Assembly (NCBI RefSeq): GCF_036067295.1
Contig: NZ_CP107954.1
Location: forward strand, 6,882,001 to 6,946,000
Source: Kribbella sp. NBC_00382
GTDB taxonomy: Bacteria > Actinomycetota > Actinomycetes > Propionibacteriales > Kribbellaceae
DNA: 64,000 nt
Direction: 5' to 3'
Positions 18,874 through 27,469 of the stretch are shown piece by piece (position 1 is the stretch's first letter; the number at the start of each line of letters is the position of its first letter). Under the pieces are notes generated by a model. That model worked only from the letters and a program-made list of their open reading frames with translations. It made no database searches and had not been told where the DNA came from. The position numbers and the translations under genes are program-made.

Positions 18874-18906
18874 CTGTTGCCCGGCGGCGCAGCCGCCGGG
18901 CAACAG
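18874..18906 (-). terminator. Strong hairpin after the 125-residue hypothetical gene
   Basis: CTGTTGCCCGGCGGC (18874-18888) pairs with GCCGCCGGGCAACAG (18892-18906), a perfect 15-bp stem with a three-base loop. It begins eight bases after the stop of the gene ending at 18915 and separates it from gap. No T-run follows on the minus strand. Confidence 0.8.
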
Positions 18907-18914
18907 CGTCGGAG

Positions 18915-19292
18915 TCAGCGCTCGAAGGCAGGCTTTGCCGCCCGGACGCCGGGGGTCTTCGATTTCGCACCGTCTGCCTGCTCGACAGCGGGGCCAGCGC
19001 TTCCCGCGCGCGGCTGACCTGAGTCAAGCAGGCTTTTGGCGAACGCGGCGTCGCCTGCCTTGCCTACGCCGAGGGAGCCGGCGATCTGGGTGAGGCGACC
19101 CGGGGCGGACTCCACCTCGTTGTCCGGCCAGCCCTGGCCGGTGCTCTGTGGGGTGTCCGCGACCATCTTGCTCTGCTGCTGTTCGCGGAGCTTGCGCAGT
19201 TCCTCATCGCGCTGCATCGCCTTGATCGCGTTCTCGGTCCGGACCCGCTCCAGCTCGGCGCGTGCCTTCGCTTCTTCTTCCTGGGTGCCCAT
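18915..19292 (-). CDS. Hypothetical protein with charged N-terminal coiled coil
   Basis: The 125-residue product begins MGTQEEEAKARAELERVRTE. The first 45 residues are rich in Glu, Lys, Arg and Gln with heptad-like spacing, suggesting a helix or coiled coil. The remainder is Pro/Ser/Gly/Ala-rich and probably unstructured. I recognise no family. In favour of a real gene are the ATG at 19292 with GAGGA six bases upstream, and the perfect terminator hairpin directly after the stop. There is no signal peptide or membrane segment, so it is presumably cytoplasmic. It lies between whiA and gap on the same strand. Confidence 0.6.
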   Translation of the reverse strand: MGTQEEEAKARAELERVRTENAIKAMQRDEELRKLREQQQSKMVADTPQSTGQGWPDNEVESAPGRLTQIAGSLGVGKAGDAAFAKSLLDSGQPRAGSAGPAVEQADGAKSKTPGVRAAKPAFER

Positions 19293-19442
19293 CAGTCCTC
19301 AGCCTGTCGTCGGATGGAAGATCCCCGTCCGGCAATCCAAGCAGCACCCGGGACCCGGACTCGCCATGCGAGCACAACGGTCCGGGAACGATCACTCCGC
19401 GCGATCCGGCGCGGCGCCCGCAAGTACGGAGGACGAGGTGGA

Positions 19443-20426
19443 TCAGGCCGGGTCGAGCATGTCCGGGGTGAGGTTGGCCTCGGTGTTCGGGATGCCGAGG
19501 TCGGCGGCGCGCTTGTCGGCCATCGCCAGCAGACGACGGATCCGGCCGGCGACCGCGTCCTTCGTCAACGCCGGCTCGTGCAGCTGGCCGAGCTCCTCGA
19601 GGCTGGCCTGCTTGTGCTCCAGCCGCAGCTTGCCCGCCACCTGCAGGTGGTCCGGTACGTCGTCGCCGAGGATCTCCAGCGCCCGCTCCACCCGCGCACC
19701 GGCCGCGACGGCAGCCCGCGCGGAACGGCGCAGGTTCGCGTCGTCGAAGTTGGCCAGCCGGTTCGCCGTCGCGCGTACCTCGCGGCGCATCCGGCGCTCT
19801 TCCCAGGCCAGTACCGACTCGTGCGCGCCGAGCCGCGTCAGCAGCGCGCCGATCGCGTCACCGTCACGGATCACCACGCGGTCCACGTTGCGGACCTCAC
19901 GCGCCTTCGACCCGATTCCGAGCCGCCGTGCGGCGCCGACGAGAGCCAGCGCGGCCTCCGGGCCGGGGCAGGTCACCTCGAGCGACGAGGACCGGCCGGG
20001 CTCGGTCAGGGAGCCGTGCGCCAGGAACGCACCGCGCCAAGCCGCCACAGCGTCGCAGGACGCGCCGGAGACGACCGCCGGGGGCAGACCCCGGACCGGA
20101 CGCCCACGGTTGTCCACGAGGCCCGTCTGCCGCGCCAGCGCATCACCGTCACGAACGACCCGTACGACGTACTTCGTCTGCTTCCTGATCCCCGACGGGG
20201 AGATCACCACGACGTCCGACGGGTGCCCGAAGATCTCCGCGATGTCCTTGCGTAACCGCCGCGCGGCGGCGCCGCTGTCGAGCTCGGCCTCCACCACGAT
20301 CCGGCCGGACACGATGTGCAGACCGCCCGCGAACCGCAGCACGGAAGACACCTCGGCCTTGCGGCAACAGGGTTTCGTGACCTGAATACTGGTCAGCTCG
20401 GACTTCACCTGTGCTGTCATCGCCAT
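19443..20426 (-). CDS. whiA: DNA-binding protein WhiA (sporulation regulator family)
   Basis: WhiA regulates cell division and, in sporulating actinobacteria, the switch of aerial growth to sporulation. The 327-residue protein has the N-terminal LAGLIDADG-like domain starting AMTAQVKSELTSIQVTKPCCRKAE and the C-terminal helix-turn-helix ending LGIPNTEANLTPDMLDPA. ATG 20426 is nine bases after GGGAGG; ATG 20420 is an alternative. In relatives whiA directly follows yvcK; here a plus-strand sigma factor pair lies between them, so whiA needs its own promoter in the 20427-20654 spacer. Confidence 0.95.
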   Translation of the reverse strand: MAMTAQVKSELTSIQVTKPCCRKAEVSSVLRFAGGLHIVSGRIVVEAELDSGAAARRLRKDIAEIFGHPSDVVVISPSGIRKQTKYVVRVVRDGDALARQTGLVDNRGRPVRGLPPAVVSGASCDAVAAWRGAFLAHGSLTEPGRSSSLEVTCPGPEAALALVGAARRLGIGSKAREVRNVDRVVIRDGDAIGALLTRLGAHESVLAWEERRMRREVRATANRLANFDDANLRRSARAAVAAGARVERALEILGDDVPDHLQVAGKLRLEHKQASLEELGQLHEPALTKDAVAGRIRRLLAMADKRAADLGIPNTEANLTPDMLDPA

Positions 20427-20470
20427 GTAGTGAATCCTCCCACTCCTGTCAAAGACCCTCGAAAAAGCTG

Positions 20471-20539
20471 CTCGCTCCGCTCGCGTTGTGATCAGTGCTC
20501 GCTTCGCTCGCGTTGTGATCGGTCCTCGCTCCGCTCGGA
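20471..20539. repeat. 27-bp tandem repeat upstream of whiA
   Basis: Two full 27-bp units (20471-20497 and 20498-20524) and the first 15 bases of a third (20525-20539) occur in tandem. Each contains CTCGCTYCGCTCG followed by CGTTGTGATC. The units differ at only a few positions. The repeat lies in the divergent whiA/sigma factor spacer, so it could affect either promoter, or be an intergenic element spread elsewhere in the genome. Confidence 0.85.
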
Positions 20540-20654
20540 CGGGAGTGGGTGGTCACTTGGTGTCCAACTGTCAGGAGTGGCTGTTGTTACGAATCGCAGC
20601 AACCTTTCGTGTCAGTCATGTCGTTACCCCTCCCGAGATGAGAGGAGCCCGTGA

Positions 20655-21170
20655 ATGCGAAGACGCGACGAACCGGAGTTCACCGAGTTCGCGACCGCCG
20701 TCATCGGGAGGCTGCGACGAACGGCGTACCTGATGTGCGGCGACTGGCACCGGGCCGAGGACGCGGCCCAGGACGCCCTGGTCCGGATCTACCGCCGCTG
20801 GCCCAGGCTCAACCGCGAGCACGGCCTCAACACCTATGCCCACAAGGTCGTCGTCTCGGCCGTGCTCGACCAGGCCAAACGACCCTGGCGCCGCGAACGC
20901 GCGACTGCCGAGCCGGCCGAGCCGCTGCGGCCGGAGCCGGGGCTGGACCCAGCCGGCACGATCGACACCCGGCAGCTGGTGGTCGCCGCCCTGGCCCAGA
21001 TCCCGGCCGGTCAGCGGGCTTGCGTCGTCCTCCGGCACTACGCCGACCTCAGCATCGAGGAGTCGGCCGAGGTCCTCGGCATCAGCCCAGGGACCGTCAA
21101 GAGCCAGACCGCCCGCGGCCTCGCCCACCTCCGCGAACTGCTCGCCAGCCTCGAAAGGATCCCGTCATGA
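20655..21170 (+). CDS. SigE-family (SigE70-like) RNA polymerase sigma factor
   Basis: The 171-residue protein is an ECF-type sigma factor with region 2 (about residues 10-65: FATAVIGRLRRTAYLMCGD, AEDAAQDALVRIYRRW) and region 4 (about 110-160: LAQIPAGQRACVVLRHYADL, EVLGISPGTVKSQTARGL). It would direct polymerase to a small set of promoters. ATG 20655 follows GAGGAG by about eight bases. The stop overlaps the start of the next gene by four bases, an arrangement typical of a sigma factor with a membrane partner or anti-sigma factor. The pair interrupts the usual yvcK-whiA neighbourhood. Confidence 0.9.
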   Translation: MRRRDEPEFTEFATAVIGRLRRTAYLMCGDWHRAEDAAQDALVRIYRRWPRLNREHGLNTYAHKVVVSAVLDQAKRPWRRERATAEPAEPLRPEPGLDPAGTIDTRQLVVAALAQIPAGQRACVVLRHYADLSIEESAEVLGISPGTVKSQTARGLAHLRELLASLERIPS

Positions 21171-21988
21171 GAATCGAAGACCTTCTCACCGAGGCCGCCG
21201 ACGACACCGGCCGCCCGCTCCGTCACTCCGTCGACGACATCGTTCGGCGGGGACGGCGGACGACCAGGGCCCGGCAACTGGCCACCGGTGCGACCGCGAC
21301 GCTGACGACCGCCGTGGTGATCGCTGGCGTCGCCACCTGGCAGGCAGACCGCCCGGACAGCATCCAGCCCGCGGCGACGCCGGGGCAGACCTTCAAGACG
21401 GACGCGAGCACCGGCAAGCTCATCGATCCCACCACCGGCAAGCTGATCGAGCCACCGCCGCCGGTCAGCCCGCTGGCCGATGCCGAGATCATCAGGCGGT
21501 GCGGCCCGGACGACAAGTTGTGGCGCGAGCACCTTCCGAGCGCCGGAGACAAGGCCGGCCCCATCAACGGCCAGTGGACGGTTCCGCTCAAGACCGGCCG
21601 GGGTGACGGGTTCCAGGCCGTCATCCTCTCCCCCGATCGGACGATCGCCGTGACCTGCCAACTGAAGGACAAGTCCTCCGGCTCGGGCGAGGGCGACTAC
21701 CGCCGGACGACGCTGGCGAGCCAGCCTTCGCTGCTGCCGACTGTTGACGCCAAGTCCAAGAGCCGCAAGATCTCGATGACCTGGAGCAGAGTGCCCGAGT
21801 CGGTGGTCCGCGTGGTGGGCCGACCGGTGACCGGCAGCCCGAGGGAGGCGCTCGTCACCCGTGGCTTCGCGACCTGGGGAATCGAGAAGGACCCCGGCGG
21901 TCTGCCGGTGTCGGGCAAGGTCACGGGGTACGACGCCGGCGGCAAGATCGTCTTCGAGGACACCGGGGGCGCCGTTCCCGTCGGTTGA
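21167..21988 (+). CDS. Single-pass membrane protein paired with the sigma factor
   Basis: The 273-residue protein starts MRIEDLLTEAADDTGRPL. It has a basic stretch (RRGRRTTRARQ), then a single hydrophobic segment at about residues 38-56, then an external Pro/Thr-rich linker with two copies of TGKLIDPTTGKLIEP-type sequence. A soluble domain of about 170 residues follows. Coupling to the sigma factor gene (ATGA overlap) suggests an anti-sigma factor or envelope sensor, but no zinc-binding anti-sigma motif is visible. This is an inference from position. It ends two bases before the yvcK stop on the other strand. Confidence 0.8.
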   Translation: MRIEDLLTEAADDTGRPLRHSVDDIVRRGRRTTRARQLATGATATLTTAVVIAGVATWQADRPDSIQPAATPGQTFKTDASTGKLIDPTTGKLIEPPPPVSPLADAEIIRRCGPDDKLWREHLPSAGDKAGPINGQWTVPLKTGRGDGFQAVILSPDRTIAVTCQLKDKSSGSGEGDYRRTTLASQPSLLPTVDAKSKSRKISMTWSRVPESVVRVVGRPVTGSPREALVTRGFATWGIEKDPGGLPVSGKVTGYDAGGKIVFEDTGGAVPVG

Positions 21989-21989
21989 G

Positions 21990-22931
21990 CTAGCCGAAGA
22001 TCTCGCGGTAGACCTTGGCCAGTTTGTCGGGGGCGTGGTGGAGGTGGCGCTCGTCGTCGGCGATGTCGGCGACGACGAGCTCCGCGCCGAGCGATTCCGC
22101 CGTACGGGCCAGGGACGCGGGGTCTGGGACATGCTCCTCGTCGGCCAGGACCACGTCGATGCGGAGATCGGGGGCGTGGGCGGCCAGAACTTCGAGGTGG
22201 GTCTCCGGGGAGAAGCCGTCCGTCTCGCCCTTTTGCTCGCCCAGGTTAAGGGTGAGGAGGCGACGGGCGCTGGTCTCCTGGAGGCCGCGGGACAAGGCCG
22301 GTACCAGCAAGTTCGGGATGACTGAGGTGAACCAGGAGCCGGGGCCGACGACGACCCAGTCGGCCTCGGCGATGGCGACCAGCGCCTCGGGGCAGGCCGG
22401 CGGGTCGGCCGGGTCGAGGGAGACGTCCACCACTTGTCCGTTGGTGGTGGCGACCTCGGCCTGGCCGCGGATCTCGGTGATCGCCTCGGGGTGCTCGGGG
22501 TCGAGTCCGATCACCCGGGCGGTGATGTCGAGCGGTACGGCCGACATCGGCAGTACGCGCCCTTGAGCACCGAGCAGGCGGGCCACCCAGTCCAGACCGT
22601 CGACGGCCTCGCCGAGCAGCTCCCACAACGCGACGATCAGCAGGTTGCCGACCGCATGGTCGTGCAGCTCGCCGTCGCTGCGGAAGCGATGCTGCAGGAC
22701 GTCGGCCCAAGTGCGGCCCCACTCGTCGTCGCGGCACAGCGCGGCCAGCGCCATCCTCAGGTCGCCGGGTGGCAGTACCCCGAGCTCCTTGCGGAGCCGG
22801 CCCGACGAGCCGCCGTTGTCGGCAACGGTGACGACGGCGGTCAGCTGGTCGGTGACCTGACGCAGTGCGGACAGCGAGGCGGCGAGTCCATGCCCGCCGC
22901 CCAGTGCGACTACCCGTGGGGCTCTCGTCAC
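21990..22931 (-). CDS. yvcK: Gluconeogenesis factor YvcK/CuvA family protein
   Basis: YvcK-type proteins bind UDP-sugars and are needed for cell-shape control and growth on gluconeogenic carbon. The 313-residue product has the N-terminal GGGHGLAASLSALR, TVADNGGSSGRLRKELGVLPPGD, and GPGSWFTSVIPNLLVPAL, all hallmarks of the family. I chose GTG 22931, whose GTGA overlaps the rapZ stop; the open frame extends far upstream but that part is only a shifted reading of rapZ. It is the third gene of uvrC-rapZ-yvcK. Confidence 0.94.
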   Translation of the reverse strand: MTRAPRVVALGGGHGLAASLSALRQVTDQLTAVVTVADNGGSSGRLRKELGVLPPGDLRMALAALCRDDEWGRTWADVLQHRFRSDGELHDHAVGNLLIVALWELLGEAVDGLDWVARLLGAQGRVLPMSAVPLDITARVIGLDPEHPEAITEIRGQAEVATTNGQVVDVSLDPADPPACPEALVAIAEADWVVVGPGSWFTSVIPNLLVPALSRGLQETSARRLLTLNLGEQKGETDGFSPETHLEVLAAHAPDLRIDVVLADEEHVPDPASLARTAESLGAELVVADIADDERHLHHAPDKLAKVYREIFG

Positions 22932-23794
22932 TCCCGCCCCAGATCCCGGTGCACTACCAACGTCGGTGAACCCTTCTCGCGCAGCCGCTTGCCGATCTCC
23001 TCGGCCATCGCGACGCTCCGGTGCTTGCCCCCGGTGCAGCCGATCGCGACCGTGACGAATCGCTTGCCCTCGTTCAGATAACCGGTCCGCAGCGTGTCCA
23101 GCACGTCCACATAGTTCTGCAGGAACTGCTGGGCCAGCGGATGACCGAGCACGAAGTCTGACACAGGCCGGTCCTGACCCGTCATCGGGCGCAGGTCGGG
23201 CTGCCAGTACGGGTTCGGGATGAAGCGCATGTCGGCCACCACGTCGGCGTCGACCGGGATCCCGTACTTGAAGCCGAACGACACCACGGTGGCCCGCAGC
23301 TCGGCGTTGTCCTCGTCCCCGAAGGCGTTCACGACCTTCGCGGCGAGCTGGTGGATGTTCAGGTTCGAGGTGTCGATCACCATGTCGGCGCCGGCCCGGA
23401 TGTCGCCGAGCAGCTCGCGCTCGCGCTGGATCCCGGTCAGCAGCCGGCCCTCGCCCTGCAGCGGGTGCGGCCGCCGGACGCTCTCCTGCCGGCGAACGAT
23501 CACGTCGTCGGAGGCCTCCAGGAACAGCGTCACCGGCCGGTAGCCCTTGGTCCGCAGGTCCTGGATCGCCGAGCCGAGCTCGTCGAAGAACATCCCGGTC
23601 CGGACGTCCACCACGATCGCCAGCCGCGGCGAGGCGCCGGTGCCGACGATCTGCTCGACGATCGTGGTCAGGAACATCGGCGGCAGGTTGTCGACCACGA
23701 ACCAGCCGAGGTCCTCCAGTACGTCCGCGACCGAGCTCCGTCCCGCGCCGGACATCCCGGACACGATGATGAGGTTGCCGCTCGACTCGTCCAT
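22928..23794 (-). CDS. rapZ: RNase adapter protein RapZ (P-loop nucleotide-binding)
   Basis: RapZ-family proteins bind nucleotides. In E. coli RapZ guides RNase E to a small RNA that controls glucosamine-6-phosphate synthase; the role in actinobacteria is less clear. The 288-residue protein has the P-loop VSGMSGAGRSS (about residues 12-22) and the conserved C-terminal half with VAIGCTGGKHRSVAMAEEIG. Length and start at ATG 23794 are standard. It begins six bases after the uvrC stop and overlaps yvcK by four bases. Confidence 0.95.
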   Translation of the reverse strand: MDESSGNLIIVSGMSGAGRSSVADVLEDLGWFVVDNLPPMFLTTIVEQIVGTGASPRLAIVVDVRTGMFFDELGSAIQDLRTKGYRPVTLFLEASDDVIVRRQESVRRPHPLQGEGRLLTGIQRERELLGDIRAGADMVIDTSNLNIHQLAAKVVNAFGDEDNAELRATVVSFGFKYGIPVDADVVADMRFIPNPYWQPDLRPMTGQDRPVSDFVLGHPLAQQFLQNYVDVLDTLRTGYLNEGKRFVTVAIGCTGGKHRSVAMAEEIGKRLREKGSPTLVVHRDLGRE

Positions 23795-23800
23795 CAGTTC

Positions 23801-25828
23801 TCAGATCTCCCCGTTCGGGTCCCCGTGGCGCAGGCCGGTGAGCTCCGGCCCGTCGTCGTCCAGTATCTCGCCCGTCGCGGTATTGACCGACGGTGCACGG
23901 GAAGTGTCGGCCTTCGTTGCCGCGGAGTTCACTGCGAGTACGACGGATTCCGCCGTCCGGCGCCCGAATCCGGGCAGCTCGGCCACTTCGTCGACGGTGG
24001 CCTGGCGGAGCTTCTTCAGCGAGCCGAAATGCTTGAGCAGCGTCTTCCGCCGTACTTCGCCCAGCCCGGCGACCTCGTCGAGCACGCTCTCGACCATCGA
24101 CTTGGACCGGCGATTGCGGTGATGCGTGATCGCGAACCGGTGCGCCTCGTCGCGCAGCCGCTGCAAGAGGTACAGGCCTTCCGACGTACGGGAGAAGATG
24201 ACCGGGTCCTCGTCGTCGGGCAACCAGACCTCCTCGAGCCGTTTGGCCAGGCCGCAGACGGGGATGTCGCCGAGGCCGAGCTCGTCCATCGCCTGCCGGG
24301 CCGCCGCGACCTGCGGCGGGCCACCGTCGACGACCACCAGGCTCGGCGTGTAGGCGAACTTCTTCGCCCGGCCGGTGTCCGGATCGATCAGGTACGCCGT
24401 CGGATCCTCGCCCTCGGGGATCCCGGCCCGGTCCTCCAGCATCCGCTTGAACCGCCGGGTCAGCACCTCGGCGATCGAGGCGACGTCGTTCTGGCCGTCG
24501 ACGCCCTTGATCACGAACCGCCGGTACTCGCTCTTGCGCGGCAGCCCGTCCTCGAAGACCACCATCGAGGCGACCACCTCGGTGCCCTGCAGGTTCGAGA
24601 CGTCGTAGCACTCCATCCGGAGCGGGACCTCTGGCAGGTCGAGCGCGGCCTGGATCTCCTCCAGCGCGAGGTTGCGGGTGGTCAGATCGCTGGCCCGCTT
24701 GGTCTTGTGCATGGTCAGCGTCTGCAATGCGTTGCGCTCGACGGTCGCCATCAGGTCCTTCTTGTCACCCCGCTGCGGCACCCGGATCGCGACCCGCGAA
24801 CCACGGAACTCGGACAGCCACTCGACCAGGGCCTCCTCCCCCGACGGCAGGGTCGGCACCAGGATCTCCCGCGGGATCGCGTCCGGACCCTCGCCGGCGT
24901 ACATCTGCTGGATGAACCGCTCGACCAGGTCGGCGGTCGTCGCGTCGCCGTCGGCCTTGTCCGCGATCCAGCCGCGCTGGCCCCGGATCCGGCCGCCCCG
25001 GACATAGAAGATCTGTACTGCGACCTCCAGCGGATCCTCCGACAGCGCGATCACGTCGGTGTCCGTACCGTCGCCGAGGACGACCGCGTTCTTGGCGAGC
25101 GCCTTGTCGAGCGCGCTGAGGTCGTCGCGGATCTTGGCGGCCCGCTCGTACTCCAGCTCGGCCGCCGCTGCCTTCATCTCCTTCTCCAGCCGGCGGATGT
25201 ACGTCGCGGTCTGACCGGACAGGAACGAGGAGAAGTCCTCGACGATCTTGCGGTGCTCCTCCTGGCTGACCTGGCCGGTGCACGGCGCCGCGCACTTGCC
25301 GATGTACCCGAGCAGGCAGGGCCGGCCGATCTGGCGGTGCCGGTTGAAGACGCCCTTGCTGCACGAGCGCATCGGGAACACCCGCAACAGCAGGTCGACG
25401 GTCTCCCGGATCGCCCAGGCGTGACTGTACGGACCGAAGTACCGGACGCCCTTCTTCTTGGGTCCGCGGCCGACCATCACCCGCGGGTACTCCTCGTTGA
25501 GGGTGATCGCGAGCCAGGGGTACGACTTGTCGTCGCGGTACTTCACGTTGAAGCGCGGGTCGTACTCCTTGATCCAGGAGTACTCCAGCTGCAGTGACTC
25601 GACCTCGTTGGCCACCACGGTCCAGTCGACCTTCGCCGCGGTGGTCACCATCGTCTGGGTCCGCGGGTGGAGGTTGACCAGGTCCTGGAAGTACGACGAC
25701 AACCGCGAGCGCAGGTTCTTCGCCTTGCCGACGTAGATCACCCGGCCGCCGGCGTCGCTGAAGCGGTACACACCGGGCGAGTCGGGAATCGACCCCGGGG
25801 CGGGACGGTAGGAGGAGGGATCAGCCAC
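23801..25828 (-). CDS. uvrC: Excinuclease ABC subunit C
   Basis: UvrC makes both incisions in nucleotide excision repair. The 675-residue protein has, in order, the GIY-YIG nuclease (PGVYRFSDAGGRVIYVGKAK), cysteines in the CLLGYIGKCAAPCTG region, the UVR motif (EYERAAKIRDDLSAL), the RNase H-like nuclease half with DGGPPQVAAARQAM, and C-terminal helix-hairpin-helix units (VAGLGEVRRKTLLKHFGS, ELPGFGRRTAESVV). The GTG start at 25828 has only a weak ribosome site. It is the first gene of the uvrC-rapZ-yvcK series. Confidence 0.96.
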   Translation of the reverse strand: MADPSSYRPAPGSIPDSPGVYRFSDAGGRVIYVGKAKNLRSRLSSYFQDLVNLHPRTQTMVTTAAKVDWTVVANEVESLQLEYSWIKEYDPRFNVKYRDDKSYPWLAITLNEEYPRVMVGRGPKKKGVRYFGPYSHAWAIRETVDLLLRVFPMRSCSKGVFNRHRQIGRPCLLGYIGKCAAPCTGQVSQEEHRKIVEDFSSFLSGQTATYIRRLEKEMKAAAAELEYERAAKIRDDLSALDKALAKNAVVLGDGTDTDVIALSEDPLEVAVQIFYVRGGRIRGQRGWIADKADGDATTADLVERFIQQMYAGEGPDAIPREILVPTLPSGEEALVEWLSEFRGSRVAIRVPQRGDKKDLMATVERNALQTLTMHKTKRASDLTTRNLALEEIQAALDLPEVPLRMECYDVSNLQGTEVVASMVVFEDGLPRKSEYRRFVIKGVDGQNDVASIAEVLTRRFKRMLEDRAGIPEGEDPTAYLIDPDTGRAKKFAYTPSLVVVDGGPPQVAAARQAMDELGLGDIPVCGLAKRLEEVWLPDDEDPVIFSRTSEGLYLLQRLRDEAHRFAITHHRNRRSKSMVESVLDEVAGLGEVRRKTLLKHFGSLKKLRQATVDEVAELPGFGRRTAESVVLAVNSAATKADTSRAPSVNTATGEILDDDGPELTGLRHGDPNGEI

Positions 25829-26026
25829 CGACCCAGCCTAGTTCGCTCCACGGACAGAACACGCCGGACCTTGCGATCGTCCGGCGGTCGTGTTGCGGGT
25901 TGTCCCATATCGCTCGGTTGATCCCCGGTTGGGATGGGCGCGGTCCGTAGCTTGTCACTCAGGGTTGACGTGCAGGATCCGTGCGTGAGGCAACCGGGCC
26001 CGCGCTGACTCGAGGGAGTTCCGCCC

Positions 26027-27265
26027 ATGTCCCCAGTGACAACACCCCGTCGGCTGAGAGCCGTTGGCGGCGCGACAGCAGCCATGGCGCTCGCCGTTGC
26101 CGGTCTGGTCGCCACAACGACCAGCAGCCAGGCCGGGGTGATTCCTCCTGACTCGTCAACTGCCGCAGTCCGTGGAGCCAACAGTCCGACCGCCGTCCCG
26201 GGCAGCTACATCGTCGTCCTGTCCGGATCCCGCTCGGCCGCGGAGACCCGGGTGACCACGCAGAACCTCGCGACGTCGTACGACGCGAAGGTGCGCAAGC
26301 AGTTCAGCGCCTCGATCAAGGGCTTCTCGGCGAGCATGTCGCCGGAGCAAGCCAAGAAGATGGCTGCGGACTCACGGGTGGCGTTCGTCCAGCAGAACCA
26401 GAAGTTCACGGCGAACCAGGACGACCCGCCGTGGGGTCTGGACCGTACGGACCAACGCGATCTGCCGCTGGACAAGAAGTACGAGCCCTCGGCAACTGCT
26501 GACAACGTCAACGTGTACGTGATCGACACCGGGATCTACGCCGCCCACAAGGACTTCGGCGGCCGTGCGTCCGTCGGCACCGACACCGTCGGCGATGGGC
26601 AGAACGGCGTCGACTGCATGGGCCACGGCAGCCATGTGTCGGGCACCATCGCCGGTACGAACTTCGGGCTGGCCAAGGGCGCGAAGATCTTCGGCGTCCG
26701 GGTGCTCGACTGCAACGGCTCCGGCACGACCGAGACCGTCGTGGCCGGGATCGAGTGGGTGACGGCCAACGCGAAGAAGCCCGCGGTCGCGAACATGAGC
26801 CTCGGCGGCGGGGCCGACGCTGCCCTCGACGCGGCCCTGAAGGCCTCGATCGCTTCCGGAGTCACCTATGCAGTTGCTGCGGGCAACGACTCTTCGGACG
26901 CCTGCAACAGCTCGCCGGCGGACGAGCCGTCGGCGATCACTGTCGGCGCGACCGACGACAAGGACGCGAAGGCGACGTTCTCCAACTGGGGCAAGTGCGT
27001 CGACCTGTTCGCGCCGGGCGTGGACATCGAGTCGGTCGGCATCACCTCACCTGACTCGACCGCCAAGATGAGCGGTACGTCGATGGCGACCCCGCATGTC
27101 GCCGGCGGCATCGCCCTGTACCTGAGCGCGCACCCGGACGCCAAGCCGGCCGACGTCGCCACCGCCCTGCTGGGTGCGACCACCCCAGACAAGGTCGGCG
27201 ACCCCGGCACCGGCTCCCCGAACAAGCTCCTGTACGTCGGCAAGGTCGACCCAGCCACCCGCTGA
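26027..27265 (+). CDS. Secreted subtilisin-like serine protease (S8)
   Basis: This 412-residue exported protease has a signal peptide (PRRLRAVGG, then a hydrophobic stretch to about residue 36), an I9-type inhibitor propeptide (about 58-128, SYIVVLSGSRSAAET onward) and a mature S8 domain of about 280 residues. The catalytic triad is complete: Asp167 in VIDTGI, His200 in GHGSHVSGTIAG and Ser352 in SGTSMATPHVAGG, with oxyanion Asn287 in AAGND. ATG 26027 follows GAGGGAG. It resembles proteinase K/aqualysin-type enzymes without C-terminal add-ons. A perfect hairpin follows the stop. Confidence 0.95.
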   Translation: MSPVTTPRRLRAVGGATAAMALAVAGLVATTTSSQAGVIPPDSSTAAVRGANSPTAVPGSYIVVLSGSRSAAETRVTTQNLATSYDAKVRKQFSASIKGFSASMSPEQAKKMAADSRVAFVQQNQKFTANQDDPPWGLDRTDQRDLPLDKKYEPSATADNVNVYVIDTGIYAAHKDFGGRASVGTDTVGDGQNGVDCMGHGSHVSGTIAGTNFGLAKGAKIFGVRVLDCNGSGTTETVVAGIEWVTANAKKPAVANMSLGGGADAALDAALKASIASGVTYAVAAGNDSSDACNSSPADEPSAITVGATDDKDAKATFSNWGKCVDLFAPGVDIESVGITSPDSTAKMSGTSMATPHVAGGIALYLSAHPDAKPADVATALLGATTPDKVGDPGTGSPNKLLYVGKVDPATR

Positions 27266-27268
27266 CCC

Positions 27269-27297
27269 GTCCGAGCCCACATCTAGTGGGCTCGGAC
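27269..27297 (+). terminator. Hairpin terminator after the S8 protease
   Basis: GTCCGAGCCCAC (27269-27280) and GTGGGCTCGGAC (27286-27297) form a perfect 12-bp stem with a five-base loop, starting four bases after the protease stop. The right arm is also the beginning of the 20-bp tandem array that follows. Confidence 0.75.
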
Positions 27298-27400
27298 ACC
27301 TTCCGGTGGGCTTGAACACCTTCTGGTGGGCTTGAACACCTTCTGGTGGGCTTGAACACCTTCTGGTGGGCTTGAACACCTTCTGGTGGGCTCGGACATG
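27288..27400. repeat. 20-bp tandem repeat array (minisatellite)
   Basis: Five complete 20-bp units (27288-27307, 27308-27327, 27328-27347, 27348-27367, 27368-27387) and 13 bases of a sixth are present. The middle four are identical: GGGCTTGAACACCTTCTGGT. The outer units carry CTCGGAC in place of CTTGAAC. The array lies between inverted copies of GTCCGAGCCCAC at 27269-27280 and 27430-27441. There are no spacers, so it is not a CRISPR array. The minus strand stays open through the array, but the peptide is a simple 20-residue repeat and is probably not expressed. Confidence 0.95.
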
Positions 27401-27469
27401 AAATAACGTGTCCGAGGTCGCCGCTTGGTGTCCGAGCCCACCAGATGTGGGCTTGTGCCGTCGGGATCC

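Noticed and set aside
27288..27400. CRISPR array
   Set aside because: The 20-bp units are directly adjacent with no unique spacers, and no cas genes are in the window.
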